Assembly (NCBI RefSeq): GCF_022539665.2 | Contig: NC_081333.1 | Location: 4,400,971 to 4,464,970 of the forward strand | From: Daphnia carinata | Taxonomy: Eukaryota; Arthropoda; Branchiopoda; Diplostraca; Daphniidae | Length of the DNA: 64,000 nt | Reading direction: 5' to 3' | Shown here: positions 23,330-35,115 of the stretch, in pieces | How positions within the stretch are numbered: position 1 is the stretch's first letter | Layout of the letters: every line of letters starts with the position of its first letter | Notes under the pieces: model-generated | Databases searched by the model: none | Told to the model about the DNA's origin: nothing | The model's input: the letters and a program-made list of their open reading frames with translations, nothing else | Program-made: the position numbers and the translations under genes

Positions 23330-23940
23330 GTCATTAATAAAGTGGTTGTCAAACAAATTGCATCTGTAGGGCGAATATGGTAGACACGTAATAATAAGAC
23401 AGATAACTTAAAGATTCTCTTTTACCTGACAAGCAACGGCGATAACTTTCAGCGTTTTCCTGCGTTGAACAGACGGCCTGCTGCCCGTCATGTAATTATT
23501 CTTTCGGATTACTTCCTCGATTTTCACATCATGCAGGAACTAACGAAGGACATCTTGTTTCTCTAGGATTCAATGCCAAACTGACCTTCTTGAAGAAAGG
23601 TTGCATGCCCCAGGTGCACACGCGTAAATCTTGTTGCCACATCTTGATTGAAACCGTTCATTCTGCGCAGTAACAACAAAAACATGAGTTTCAATTTAAT
23701 ACAACTGGGTTCGGTGGACAATGAAAAGTAATGCAGTGTTTCACGCCTTAATTAGCTTCGATTTAAATACGTAAACGGCTAGAATCAAACATATTGCCTA
23801 CATTGCATCCAGATCATCTTATACCCTTGGAAAAACTTACAACAAATCTCCTATTACATCACCATATTGCTCCACTCTCAGCAATACATTTGTTTTTGGC
23901 AACCCAACTACTTTTTTGTCTATAATGTTACGTCAGTTCT
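23330..23940 (-). other. Candidate exons of an unrecognised minus-strand gene
   Basis: Three coding-like pieces with splice borders. At about 23927-23840 the frame reads KKVVGLPKTNVLLRVEQYG and ends at GTAAGT. At about 23640-23584 the frame reads MWQQDLRVCTWGMQPFFKK and ends at GTCAGT. At about 23538-23427 it reads FLHDVKIEEVIRKN, then SRPSVQRRKTLKVIAVACQ, and ends at GTAAAA. The last two join in phase 0, and a short exon after TACAG near 23352 would end the protein. The first piece does not join cleanly. I recognise no family. Confidence 0.35.
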
Positions 23941-24232
23941 AGTTGGACAGTCTGTTTTGTGACTGTCCCTAACAAAACATAGACAAGCAAAGAATTTCCA
24001 ATATTAGAACACCTTAAGAATGTGAAACATATTCAATGCAGATTATAGATCTAAGGTTGCCAAGGGTGTTATTTTAGTACTATCACTAGGTACCGTTTGG
24101 GAATGGTTTAACAAAATCTATTAGCAAACTAAAATTAAATGAAATGTGTTTCACAAGTTAAGACTTTAAAAAAAAAAGATACGAATATGAACTCCTACCG
24201 AGCTTCCATGCTACGTTATTTTATATTAAAAC

Positions 24233-24300
24233 TCGACTGGGATCGAACGAAAGTACAGTTGAAGGGTAAATGACCAATGAGCCTACTTCACTGGGTAAAA
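24233..24300 (-). repeat. tRNA-like (A/B box) sequence, probable SINE remnant
   Basis: Read on the minus strand it has an A-box-like TAGGCTCATTGGTC followed about 36 nt later by a B-box-like GTTCGATCC. The arms do not fold into a full tRNA, so it is a tRNA-derived repeat or chance match. Confidence 0.25.
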
Positions 24301-25337
24301 AGTCTAATGCCCTTTAGTGCACGTTATCTAGAGAAAAACAAATTCCATAAACTATTTTCGAAGCTATATTTGCTTTACAGTACCTAGGTTTTTGCCACAA
24401 GTTAGGTCGATGTCTTTATTTGGGACAAAATGATCGCGGCAATTTGTTTATCTATGTCGTTTCAACTTCTCCCTATTGTAGGTCGACCCGTCCTCTCCAC
24501 CCGTCTTCTAATCTTATTGGCTAAGATTCGTAAGTCGGCCATCATGGATTTTAGCAAGAGGTTGAGAAAAGGTTTCGGCAACAAGAGTTCAAGTTTATCT
24601 GATAACAACGAAAAAGATTTTTCGGCTCTTATAATTGCCATTAAAATTAATTTATTTTAAAATTTATTTTACCAGTTGGGTATAACACAATTACAAGGTT
24701 AATATGTAAAGACGGAAATTCTCTGCAACTGTTAGCAGGGACTGTTGTGGTCCCCTGTCCCCAACTGTTGTGGGGAGGGTAGCTGTACAAATTAACATCT
24801 GTTATTAGGTAGTGGGCTCAATTACTACACAAGATTGTTACGTCTAGTGATATGGAAGTCCAGGAGATTCGCAAAGGTTTGCAAAAAATTCTTTCATCTA
24901 ATACGTGCGTGTGTTAATGGGTGAGTCTGAATGGTTGGAATAGTCAACATGCTTTCTGTTTAAACATTCTTGGAGTCCTCATTGAGACAAGTTAAGCCAA
25001 GCGTGGAAGTTCTTTGGACTTCTTGAAACGAAGCATGGGCTTTGTGTATTTTTAACTTTGCAGCTGCGTTCGTAATCTGTTTGTAATCTATAAACAAGAA
25101 TTTTAAGTTTCAGCCAGATCGAAACTGTACGTCTAACCAAAGGAATTTATAGTTTACTGAAACACTGTAGGGGCCTAGACAAAGAAGGTTATTCTTCTTT
25201 CTATCCCGCTACGTTAACCAGCTCTTTTTGTAACTGTAATTGGAATTTCTCATTTCATTAACGTTGAAATCCCCCGTAGCTATAATCAACTCATTTTACC
25301 ACATGACGGGAACTAAATTTTGCTTTTAATCTTGCAG

Positions 25338-26532
25338 ATAGAATCTTACCTCCTCTGGCCAAATTCAAGGCTGGAACAGGGATACTGGTGGTGAGTAAAC
25401 ATTGTATCACGTCTTCTAAAGATATTTTGTTTTACATTTTGACCTCTAACTGTCCGTTTAGTATTGGTTTTCGGGCATTATATGGAACTACGGTTCAACC
25501 TTGTAGCTCAGATCTTTTCTTGACAAGATAATAACAGTTGGGGTTATGACCGTCAGCGTCTGTTATTTTCACCGTTTTCTGTGCAAAGCTGTCGGGCAGA
25601 AATGGTTGACTGCCATTGATTTATACGTGGCGGTCACCACCCTAAGGGAAACGTTCATTTCGTTCTTCCTGATTGCAAGGTACGGAGTACTGGAGTGATA
25701 AAAATAGAAAAATTAATCGGCGTTTTTACCTGAATTTGTGAAAGAATAATGCCTACCGAATTCCACAGCAATTCTTGCATTAAAAAAAAAGTCGCGTTCG
25801 CGACATGTGGTTCTTTTCACGCAAGATTAACAGTCAGATAAATCCAGTAAAGGCTAGCGGCAAATTTCTTCACTATAATTAATCTACAAATGACACGTAT
25901 GCAATTTTGGGTAGCCCACCTGTCTGCCTTCATGTTACAACTTTAACTGGTATTCTTGAAGTCCGTTCTTCATCAATTGTTGAAAGGGAAATAATGCCAA
26001 TTGATTATTGTCTACAAAACCATCTAACATGAAAGAGGCAAAACGAAATAACATTTTTTTCTTTTATTTTAGTGCAGGAAGGGGATTTTGGTGTGGCTCA
26101 CGGAGGAACTGCTAGATTAATGTGTGATCTGCCTGGAATAACAAAACTATTATCCATGAGTTTGTAAACACAATTTACATAAAGTTTCTCCTGAAGACCG
26201 AAGAAAATCCAACTCAGGCTAACGAGGAAAATATTCTGACTTGTGTGCTAGATAGCGTTACGTAGTAATACTGGCTTTTCAACTGATGACAACCTTCAAA
26301 CTTCGAAATTCCAGGCACGTCGAATCCTAATTCCGAATTCTATTTGGTTGTATTCGGTATTTCCCCCCTACACGATCGAGGAAGAAATTTGGTGTACCTG
26401 ACGAATCACACGTTCCAACAATCACAACAAAAATTAGTGGACAAGGACGAATTCTTAATAGCTAATGTTTTCCCGAATATCTTCAGCAACAAACTCCACG
26501 TCATAAATACCTTAAAACATTACTGGACGTAA
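25338..26532 (+). pseudogene. Possible decayed ionotropic-receptor-like gene
   Basis: Pieces appear in receptor order. An exon at 25338-25390 (LPPLAKFKAGTGILV) ends at GTGAGT. The next, from 25462, gives YWFSGIIWNYGSTL, then an in-frame TAG at 25504-25506, after which the same frame stays open for some 60 codons to 25696 (FLDKIITVGVMTVSV). At 26072-26166 is EGDFGVAHGGTARLM, like part of the second ligand-binding half, and at about 26314-26532 FYLVVFGISPLHDRGRN, like the segment before the last membrane helix. The stop and imperfect joins argue for a pseudogene. Family identity is tentative. Confidence 0.3.
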
Positions 26533-26767
26533 GCAGTATCCTGAATCCACTGAGTTAAATGCCTTAACACAATGCAACTAGCTGGCCACATTTCACTTTC
26601 AAATACCAAAACATAAAAGTAATAACATGACACTGTATTGAGAAGGATCCCCATAAAAGCACTGACCTGAAAAACGATCAAGAAACGTCAAGCCAAAACA
26701 GACGGAAAATAAACAAATGTCATGACACGAAAAGGAAAAACAAACAAAAGTGACAAGATTAAAGATA

Positions 26768-28307
26768 TTATGCTGATGGAAACGTATCGCTCACTCTGAC
26801 GTGCCTGGTAAACATACTCCCATCATACGGTGATCCCGAGCTTGGACCAGCAGGCTCGGAACCAGACTGATATTGAGCAGATGCTAAGGCAGCAGCAGAT
26901 TGATGTAACATGGGCAAGAGATGTTCGGGATACAATTCCTGTCTAACAGGTGTTGAACTGACTTGCGATTGGCTTTGCTGGTATTCTTGCTGTTGAGATG
27001 GAGGTGGAATACCGAAAATTGGCACTTGCATGTCATGGATAGATGGACCTTCTACTTGTGACGGTCCTCCATTTAATGGGGCGTAAGATGAGGCAATATC
27101 AAAAGATTGAGAGGATGAAGAGGGACCAAATGTTTGCTGTGATTCAACTGGAGTAAATTGAGGTTCTGCAGAGGCGGAAGATTGAGCTGGGCTGTATGAC
27201 TGGGAAGACTCAGAGGAGCTGAACGATTGTTGAGGTGCTGGAATAGTAAAAGACTGAGGGGAGGAAGCTGGGCCGAACGGTTGGGATGGCACAGAAGAAA
27301 ACTGGAGTTGCTGAGGTGCTTTCATAGAGCCAAATGATGGTCCGGACGGACCAAACTGAGAAGCACCGTAGGACTGCACAGAGGGACCATTTGGTGCCAG
27401 CTCTCTTTGAGGAATATTACTGAACGAGAAAGATTCAGGGCTCTGTTGCATTTGCATCATAGAAGGTGCGTTTCCATAGGTCGGCATAGATTGGACGTAC
27501 TGGTTGGGTTGGGCGAATGGTTGGGGAAACGATGATTGAATAACAGGATTACCAGTAGGAACTCCAAACTGAGCTGGAAACGAAGGCGGTGGAGGTGGAG
27601 AAAGGAATTTGGATGGAACAGATCCGACAGATGCCGTAGGTTGCTGGAAATAAATAGAAGGAACTGCGTAGGATTGTGGCACACCTTGTTGCACAGCAAA
27701 TGGAGCGAAATTCATCTGCGGGGCTGAGCTCAACGAAGGTGCTGGTTGCCAAGGACGTTGGAACGTCGGTTGAGGTAATTGCTGGAAGGAGGAGGGCAAT
27801 CCATTGGACTGACTTCCGTACGAGTAGGAAGGACCTGACATGGAAACTTGTCCAGCGGGTAAAGGTAGTGGACCTAACCCCGATGGTACAGGCAACGGTC
27901 CTAAACCCATGCTCGGTTTGAAAATCGGGACGGAAGTGAGTGGCTTCTGTTGCTTCTTGTGAGCTTGTCCACCAAACAATGCCTGTGATGATCACGAGAA
28001 ACAGTTAATCTTTATGTCTACGAGTTAGAAATTTTAAAAACAAGTTACAGGCGGTGGCACATGAACCGGATGGAGTTGAGGAGGCAGTGGGGCCGAACCG
28101 TACTGGGCAACGACCGCTGACAAAAGCATCGAAAATAGCAAGGCCTTCTGGTATGAAAAGAAACCAAGTTTACCATTAAATCATTACACAAGAAGCATGC
28201 ATGCAAACTTTCAAAAAGAATAAAGTTTTAAGGTATTCGGTGGATGCAAGACAGTTAACCAAAATCAATACAAATATTGGATGTCTTACCTGTTTCGTGT
28301 GCGACAT
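26768..28307 (-). CDS. Secreted Pro/Gln/Ser-rich low-complexity protein
   Basis: Three minus-strand exons: 28307-28290 (MSHTKQ), 28147-28049, 27982-26768; phase 0 throughout, 443 residues. Exons 1 and 2 together make a signal peptide (KALLFSMLLSAVVAQ), and the short first coding exon placed before the signal core is a structure common in arthropod cuticle genes. The mature part is low complexity: PLPxPSGLGPLP near the start, then many Gln/Ser/Pro/Phe units such as SFPQPF, QSF, PSSSSQSF and FGPSGPSFG, with almost no cysteine. No chitin-binding R&R consensus is visible. A structural or extracellular-matrix role (cuticle, peritrophic or egg-shell-like) is inferred. A TATA box sits about 60 bp upstream of the ATG, fitting strong, stage-specific expression. 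Confidence 0.8.
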
Positions 28308-28361
28308 GTTGGTTGTTGTGGAGTTGAAAGTGTTGTCTTGCTCACAGCATCGACCACCTCC

Positions 28362-28370
28362 CTATTTATA
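28362..28370 (-). promoter_or_regulatory. TATA box of the Pro/Gln/Ser-rich gene
   Basis: TATAAATAG on the minus strand, about 55-63 bp upstream of the ATG, in a GC-balanced context and at the right distance for a short 5' UTR. Confidence 0.65.
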
Positions 28371-30822
28371 CTTCCAGTCGGTACCCTCTTTGACCTGACC
28401 TTTCCCTTTTCAGTGCAAACTATGAGGTGAAATGTGAAAGGGCAGTAGTAAACACTGAAGAGTTGACCCCATTTTCCATCGGTTGAGCCGTCTTCACTTC
28501 CGGATTCTAGATTTCATCAACACAATGCATTAAAATACTAAAGAAAATTAAATAAAAACATCTTTTACAGAGCTTCACAAGAAGGGAATCCTTACAAGCA
28601 AACAGCAGTGGAATCCAATTGTTTGAACGAAATCGAAATACATTTCGCTTTAATTAAAATACATGTAGGTTAGTCTATTCAGGTTAGTGTGCCAATACTA
28701 AAGGCAGGTCAGGTATCTTCACTTTTACTCATCCGCCTAGGTCAACAAGTGCTCAATACCGTTATTCTCCCTATCATAGCTGTAAATTTTAAAAGGGAAA
28801 CTTGAAATGAAAATACAAATACTATTAGTTAATCAATTTACGTTAGCTTTGAAATGAGTTACTAACTTTTACAAAATAGCATTTCCTACCTGCACTGGTA
28901 TTGTTCTTTCGATTGGCAATCATGATGTTGAACTGTCTCCATTTCGTTTCTGTTCGCAACTTCCACACAAGCAAAGGTGATCCATCGATGAACGTTCGTG
29001 GCAATGACGTAAAACAATTGAAAATCGTCAGCTAAAGGTGTGGATGGGAAAAGGTAAGGGGCGTTTCTACAGCCGTTAATTGTCAGCACCTTGAAATAAA
29101 AAAACGTTATGTCAAGAAAATAGAGTAAAGGAATGGGTTTTCCAAAGCTTACCTAACCCCACCATTTTTTCCGATAATAGGTTGTTGGGATTCCACGAAG
29201 CAGTAAATTTTTCCCTTTCGATATCTAGTGAAATGACTAAAAAACCACAATACCACGAAATCAGAATGTTAGGAAAAAAAATCGGCCTAATCGTTGCGGG
29301 TATTCGGAACGCTCGGGAATTCTATAAAACCACCCCTTCCTTTTTGATAAATCTGTAAAAACATACCGTATAAATGCATGTAACACTCTAGTCTATAATA
29401 AATGGTCTTACACAAAACAGAAAAGATGACGTCATTCGGGATTGCCATGTAAATCACTCGTCTACTTGGGCGTTAGTCGGGGTGAATTTCTTTCATCGGC
29501 GGCAACGCTCCACCCATTTCTTATCGAGGCCGAAGATGCTTATCTTTGTCGACTGTCACATGTTGCAAAAAAGTTTCATTATGGAAAACATAACAGTGAA
29601 CGGTTTGTTCGCCAACAGCAATTCAATTCAAGAAAAGTGCTACTGTGCATTCCGATTTGCGTGAATCTACACGACACGTTGTTATTCACGTGCTGTGATT
29701 TGATTCAAACCTGCCAAAATTTCTCACTAAAGTGATTGGTTACAAATAACTATGACCTTGCATTGCATACCGATGCTATTTTTATATATTTTTCTATAAA
29801 TAAATGTAGGATATGGCGAATATATTGCACGACGAGGTGCATAGAGTACGTGAATACGATCACGTAAATTAGTCGTTTCCAACGGGATGACGTACGTGCA
29901 TCTCGCCGTGTCTAATGTCAAAACTGGAGCAAATACCTGAAGACCTGGATTTATATATTTAGACGTTTGTCATATACTGCTGTCACATGCAGACGTCCAG
30001 ACTGTCAAAACGCGAGTCCATAAATATTTATAGCTTACGTCGTTGAAAGAGGCTCTACGTTCACGCTCACCATTTGATTTAGAATATTTTACTTTGATAT
30101 TTTTCACAATTACTTTCAGTTGAAATAATTTTAAGCAGTTACATCTCATCTAACAACAACTTATTTCGAAATGATAGGAGTTTCAGTTTTCCAAAATTTT
30201 TCAAAATTCATTTCATCATTTCGAACCTGTCGTTATTTTTTACTCAACATCTTTTGATGTTTTGTTCTGTGGGATTTGGGCTTCGTGAATTTCACATCAG
30301 TATACGTGGAGAGAGAAAACTGATTGCGAAAGAGTCACACGGAAAGAATGTTCGCCATTATTCGACATTAGTAATTCCTTTTGCATAGTCCGTCAAGTTT
30401 GTATACGTCAATGATCTGATTCAATGCCGAGGTCGAATCAAATGTCTTCTCTATTACGTGACAAAGATATTCTGATAGATACTACTACTAGATTTTTCTA
30501 CTTTTTTTCTGTTTCACCACCTGTCGTCGTGTGTAGGCAGGAAAATGCAATCAACAAGAAACAACCATCGTCATCGATACAGCCACAACGACTACAAATC
30601 GTCCGTGCATGTTAAGTAACGGAAATTGCATTTTTATGTCAAAATGCGTCAAAATCTCCTAATTATATGATTAATTGTTTCAGGATCGAATTCAGAACTT
30701 AAACTTATCATTTTTACGCCTTTAGTGCACCTAGCAGACGACAAATCATTTCTTTCATTTTGAGGTAAGACTCGAATAAAAAGTTTATTTTCAGGAATAA
30801 AAGAAAAATGATACACTTACAT
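28371..30822. other. Gene-poor region with candidate minus-strand exons
   Basis: Minus strand 29089-28890 is an open exon-like stretch: acceptor TTTCAAG, text such as CRNAPYLFPSTPLADDF and FYVIATNVHRWITFACVE, donor GTAGGA. Upstream at about 29242-29156 another reads SLDIEREKFTASWNPNN before GTAAGC, but phases do not join well. They may belong to a real but incomplete gene or a pseudogene. The rest, 29250-30822, shows nothing convincing. Confidence 0.25.
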
Positions 30823-32561
30823 TTAATCATCGCTATAGTAATCTACAGCCAGGTCGCCATGTTGCTCATTGATGACTGCATGAAGTGTGGCAATTTCATG
30901 ATAGTTGACTAGTTGACATCGATACACTTTGAGGTTGGACAAACGTTCGGAACGTTCTACCACGGACCAAAGACTTTTCATCGAAATATAGGAGCAAGAT
31001 TCCAGTTCAAGAGTCTCAAGATTGTGCCCGACTAATTTCTCGATAAAAATATCGTCATCCAGCGTCTGACAGGCTCGTATTTTAATCTGTTTCATGTTTG
31101 TAGATGAAATGAGGGCGCTCAGACACAACCCTGGGACGTCGCGAACTGAATCATCCACGTCAACACGTTCACGATCGCGTATAATCACATGAAACTTGGA
31201 CAGATATTGGATGGTCCTCGTTGACGTCTCTGTATGGTCATAGCTGTGATTCGATTCGAGGGATAAGGATGCGAGTTGACGGCAGTAATGAGCAATTCGT
31301 TGCAGATTGACGTTATGAATCCGGCCAAGCGATAAGTGTTCCAACGTCGGACCATGTTTGAGCAAAATCAAATCGAAACCTTCACGGAAATCCAATTTGG
31401 ATTCGGTAATATTGTTACTGGCCAATAGGACGTGCAGTTCACGGAGACAAACCAAATGTTCTAGTGATTGCAATTCCTTAGCCAATAAATGAGACGGGCC
31501 GTCAATGATAACCTGGATACACAAGGAATAGAAAAGGTAATTTCTTTTTAAATAAAGTAAATGATAAAAATTACCTGGACGGCGTGGCGACAGAGCTGGA
31601 CAGCTCCTGGAAGACAGGAAAGTCGATACGAATAATCACTAATGAGTTGATGAAGAGAAAAGCTTGGCGGGGTAGTCAATGACCTGTTGCCTGAAAGATC
31701 TCGATAAATTTGCCCTAAAACGTTAATTGTATTACGCCATTTAAGGCTTCGAAGCCCTGGGCAACCCTGTAAAACAGAACGAATGCCCCGCTCGTCCACC
31801 TGTGTTTGCATCAAGTCCAGGTGTTGCAATTTCAACCCAACTTCGGCCTCCTCATTCAGACAGGAGATGCTCCAATTGGTTACACGTTCGCAAAGGGAAA
31901 GATCCAATTCCCTGCAAGATCGATAATTAAGTAACAATATCTACTAGGATAATCAACGTTTTACAAACACCTTAGATTGCGACAATGTCTAAGGATCGTG
32001 AGAACTTGCTGATCACTGCAGTTGGTCGAACGAAGACTAATGATTTGAAGTGAGGTGAGTGATTGAATGATGTGAGACCAAAAAACATCCGGAATGCGTA
32101 GGACGTTAGAAAAATTGATCCGGATCAGGTTCTTTAAAAATGAGCGTTCAAAAAGACGATTAGCCATTCACTGATGAATTCAGAGTCGCTTACCGGTTTT
32201 CTAACATAAATAATATCTAGCACAGAATCAATGTACGAATCCCATTCGTCGTGCTGATAAGGATTCGAAAGGTCAATGTTATTTACATGATCCGTAACAA
32301 CCAATTGGAAATGCTGGGCAGTTAAATCTGGCCTAGTTTTTAATCGATTGAAAATCCGGCTGACCAAATCACTAGCTTAATAAAATAAAAATACAGAATC
32401 ATAAAAAAAGAAGCAATTTCTATAAAGAGTAGTAAAACAAAACAATGTTTACTGAGGCAAACAAATTGCTGTCGATGATGACGAGAGAACCAATCAATGG
32501 AAGAGCAAATCTCTTTCAAACACGTTAACACAAGTGTGGACGGTGAACGGCGCTTCGGCAT
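30823..32561 (-). CDS. Leucine-rich-repeat protein (AMN1/ZYG11-like)
   Basis: Five minus-strand exons: 32561-32453, 32375-32194, 32131-31971, 31911-31575, 31512-30823; phases consistent, 492 residues. The third exon is easy to misread: a Met at 32167 looks like a start but lies inside a 62-bp intron (GTAAGC to TTTAAAG, 32193-32132). The N-terminus (PSTLVLTCLKEICSSIDWF ... SDLVSRIFNRL) resembles the substrate-receptor region of ZYG11/ZER1 proteins. Then come irregular leucine-rich repeats: LRSTNCSDQQVLTIL, LRELDLSLCERVTNWSI, LQHLDLMQTQVDERGI, LEHLSLGRIHNV, LETLELESCSYISMKSL. The tail is acidic (VDYYSDD). Such proteins often select substrates for cullin ligases; that role here is inference. Confidence 0.75.
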
Positions 32562-33316
32562 GACTACACGCGATTGGGCCAGGTGATAAATTAAAGTAAC
32601 ATTTTTCACTATCTTTCTACGGGAGCTGTCACTACACCAATAAGACACCTCTGACGACTAGACGCACTACACACTGAATGAAATAAACTTGTGACCGTAA
32701 CAATGGACATTTTCACATCCCTCCCCCGCCTTTTTTTTTGACGTCGCTCATTGGACGACCATCAAAGGGGAGTCCCCGCTTTTCCTTAACTTTTAATCTG
32801 ACCCTCATCTTTCCAAGAAAAACTACCCCCTCTAACGGGTACGTGTAAACATGGGGGAGGGGGGCATAGGCTTTATTAGGAAGGAAAAAAAAAGGTGAAC
32901 TGGTACGTCGGTGGTGTATGTGTATTTTGGGCAGTGAAAAAATACAAAGAACAAAATATCATAACCTGTTTTGCAAAATGTTTCTTTTTTTTTAACCACC
33001 AAACACTGACAAAATTCATTTTTCAAAAAGAACAAAAAAAAAGGTGGGTGGCTCCATTGTGTAACGGAGCACGTGCATATTGCGGTTCAAACGATAAAAA
33101 GCGGAAAAAAGTTTTTCATTCCAATTATGTAACCCCTTCCCCTCCATAAAAATGAGATTCCGGAGATAAATAAAGATCGTGTCAAGGATTTTTTTTTCTT
33201 TTTTTTTCGTACTTAAAGCTGCTGCATGTGATCTCACAAAAAAAGTCACATTTTTTCAAAACGATTGACATCCAAACGAAAATTGAAGAATTTGGAGGGG
33301 AGACTCATTTTTAGCA
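32562..33316. other. Intergenic region between LRR gene and small heat-shock gene
   Basis: Homopolymer-rich sequence. It must hold the LRR promoter and the sHSP 3' UTR. No gene seen. Confidence 0.4.
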
Positions 33317-34434
33317 TCAATGCTGAGCAATGGGGATCATTTTTTCACCGGCAGCGATGGCTGGTAGAGGTGCTTCAATGGTCAGCACACCATCCTAGAA
33401 TATAATTTGAGATATTAAAATCAATGCAAAGAGTCAAATTGGAAAATGGTGTTTTACCTTGGATAAGGATGAACGGATCAATTCCGGATTGGTTCCTTTG
33501 GGCAGGAGGAACTCGCGATTGTATTCTCTGTAAACGGATTTGGTCTCGGATTTCTCTTCGTGTTTGGCGTGGACAAGCAATTTGTTGTCGACTGTTTTGA
33601 CGACGATCTCTTCGGGCGTGTACTGGGCAACATCGAAACGCAATTTCAATTTCTTCTCTTCGCCATCTTCCTGGATCAGTGGAGAGTGAAGACCAGTCAA
33701 CCAATCACCGGCGGGAGCGGCCAAAGCGCTGGAACATTCAAAATTTATTTTTTTTAATTCAATTTTTTTTTTAAATAAAAAAGAGAAACTATACACAAAG
33801 AAAAGTCTCGATAAAAAAAAGCCCCATCTGATTAGTCGCCATTTTACCTGTGCATGTGAGAGGAAGAGGTAGAAGAAAGAGAAGACATTTGTTCCTTGAC
33901 ATCACCGATCCATTTGCGAGCCTCCGACATGTGCACACCCGGCATCATAGAGCTTTTTATTATACGCGTAAGAAGGTTAAATAAGAAGCCATTGGTAAAG
34001 ATGCACCGCGCGCGCGTGTATAAAGTTATGTTGTAGAGGTGGGGTTACCAGCCAAGAGAAAGAAGAAATGAATAGTTAATGAGTGTTATTCCATTGCCAA
34101 CGGCATCAGTGAATATCTAAGCGATGCCTAATATTATTATTTTTTTTTTTGAAGATCCCGGAAGACAACGGGATGATGGATGATGAAGGGGTTGGGTAAA
34201 AAAAAATGAATAGGTGGTTTACCTGTTAGTGGTGGAAGAGGTCGTGCTGCTAGTGGTGGACGAGCGTGAAAACAGGGACGACTGCTCGCGATTGAGCAAT
34301 TCCGAGCGGAAGCGAGTCATTTCGTCTTCCATTTTGCGCATTTCAGAATCGAAACGCTCACGGATCGAGTTGAATTCAGAGTCCAAAACGCTGAAATCTC
34401 CGAGTTTGATGGGGATAATGTTCTTGCCGGCCAT
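33317..34434 (-). CDS. Small heat-shock protein (HSP20/alpha-crystallin)
   Basis: Four minus-strand coding exons: 34434-34223, 33952-33848, 33728-33458, 33394-33317; 221 residues. ATP-independent chaperone that holds unfolding proteins, related to the arthropod lethal(2)essential-for-life group. The alpha-crystallin domain spans about residues 125-210: LRFDVAQYTPEEIVVKTVDN, LLVHAKHEE, YREYNREFLLPKG, DGVLTIEAPLP, ending with an I-x-I type tail (MIPIAQH) used in oligomer assembly. The N-terminal part is long and unusual, with a charged coil (FNSIRERFDSEMRKMEDE) and a Ser/Thr run. A noncoding exon precedes the gene, and its 5' UTR intron ends just before the ATG. No clear heat-shock-element array was found upstream. 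Confidence 0.9.
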
Positions 34435-34446
34435 TTTGAATTACAC

Positions 34447-35115
34447 CTGTACAAACGAATGAATATGTGCAATGACGTCAGGTAATTATTGGGCGGTGGC
34501 GGTCGACTGTCTCTCAAAAAAAAGAGAAATACGAAAAGATGAGAGAATTAATCCGACCCGACAACGGGCCAGCCCAGCAGGTAAGAAAATACCCGCTGAG
34601 TTTGTGAAAGAAAAACAACACCCAAATGTCTTTCTCCGCCAAGGTTACGTGACCATAAAAGGCGTTGAAAAGAGACACGGCCGGGCAAACACATTCGGGG
34701 TGGTAGGCCAAACCCTCTCCCTACTCAAATATCCACGACTTGTTTCGTTCTGTTTGTTTAGCTGCTAAACGAATAAGCCCACAACGTCAACTCTCATCTT
34801 TTTTTTTTTTTTAAACCCCATCGGCATAAAATGAGTTGCCATAGCAACTGTTTACTATAAGTCTATTTCAGCTACGATAAAAACAAACGCCAAATCGTGA
34901 TTGAAAAATTTTGATGTTTTACCTGAATAGTTGGAGAACAAACACACACGTGTGAAATCAAATGAAGAATGAACGAATCGCAAGAGGATTTGATACTGAA
35001 AGTGAGAGAGAGAGCGGGAGCACTGACTTCGTGTGTCGAGAGCAGCGAGCAACTGAAGCACTTTGTTGTTTGGAACTGTCTGGTTTGTGGGACCCGGGAG
35101 TTCTTCCTTTTTATA
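34447..35115 (-). promoter_or_regulatory. sHSP promoter, 5' UTR exon and intron
   Basis: TATAAAAA on the minus strand at 35108-35115 marks the core promoter. A 5' UTR exon ends at 34923 (CAG before GTAAAA), and the intron runs to an acceptor (TTGTACAG) about a dozen bases before the ATG. Confidence 0.6.

Noticed and set aside
24731-24780. Small GC hairpins (GGGAC...GTCCC, CCCCA...TGGGG)
   Set aside because: Short and imperfect, with no context; probably chance.
27457-27995. Frames antisense or shifted to the Pro/Gln/Ser-rich gene
   Set aside because: Low-complexity repeats leave all frames open; only one joins a signal peptide.
29442-29735. 97-codon plus frame
   Set aside because: No splice sites, family motifs or promoter; composition looks random.
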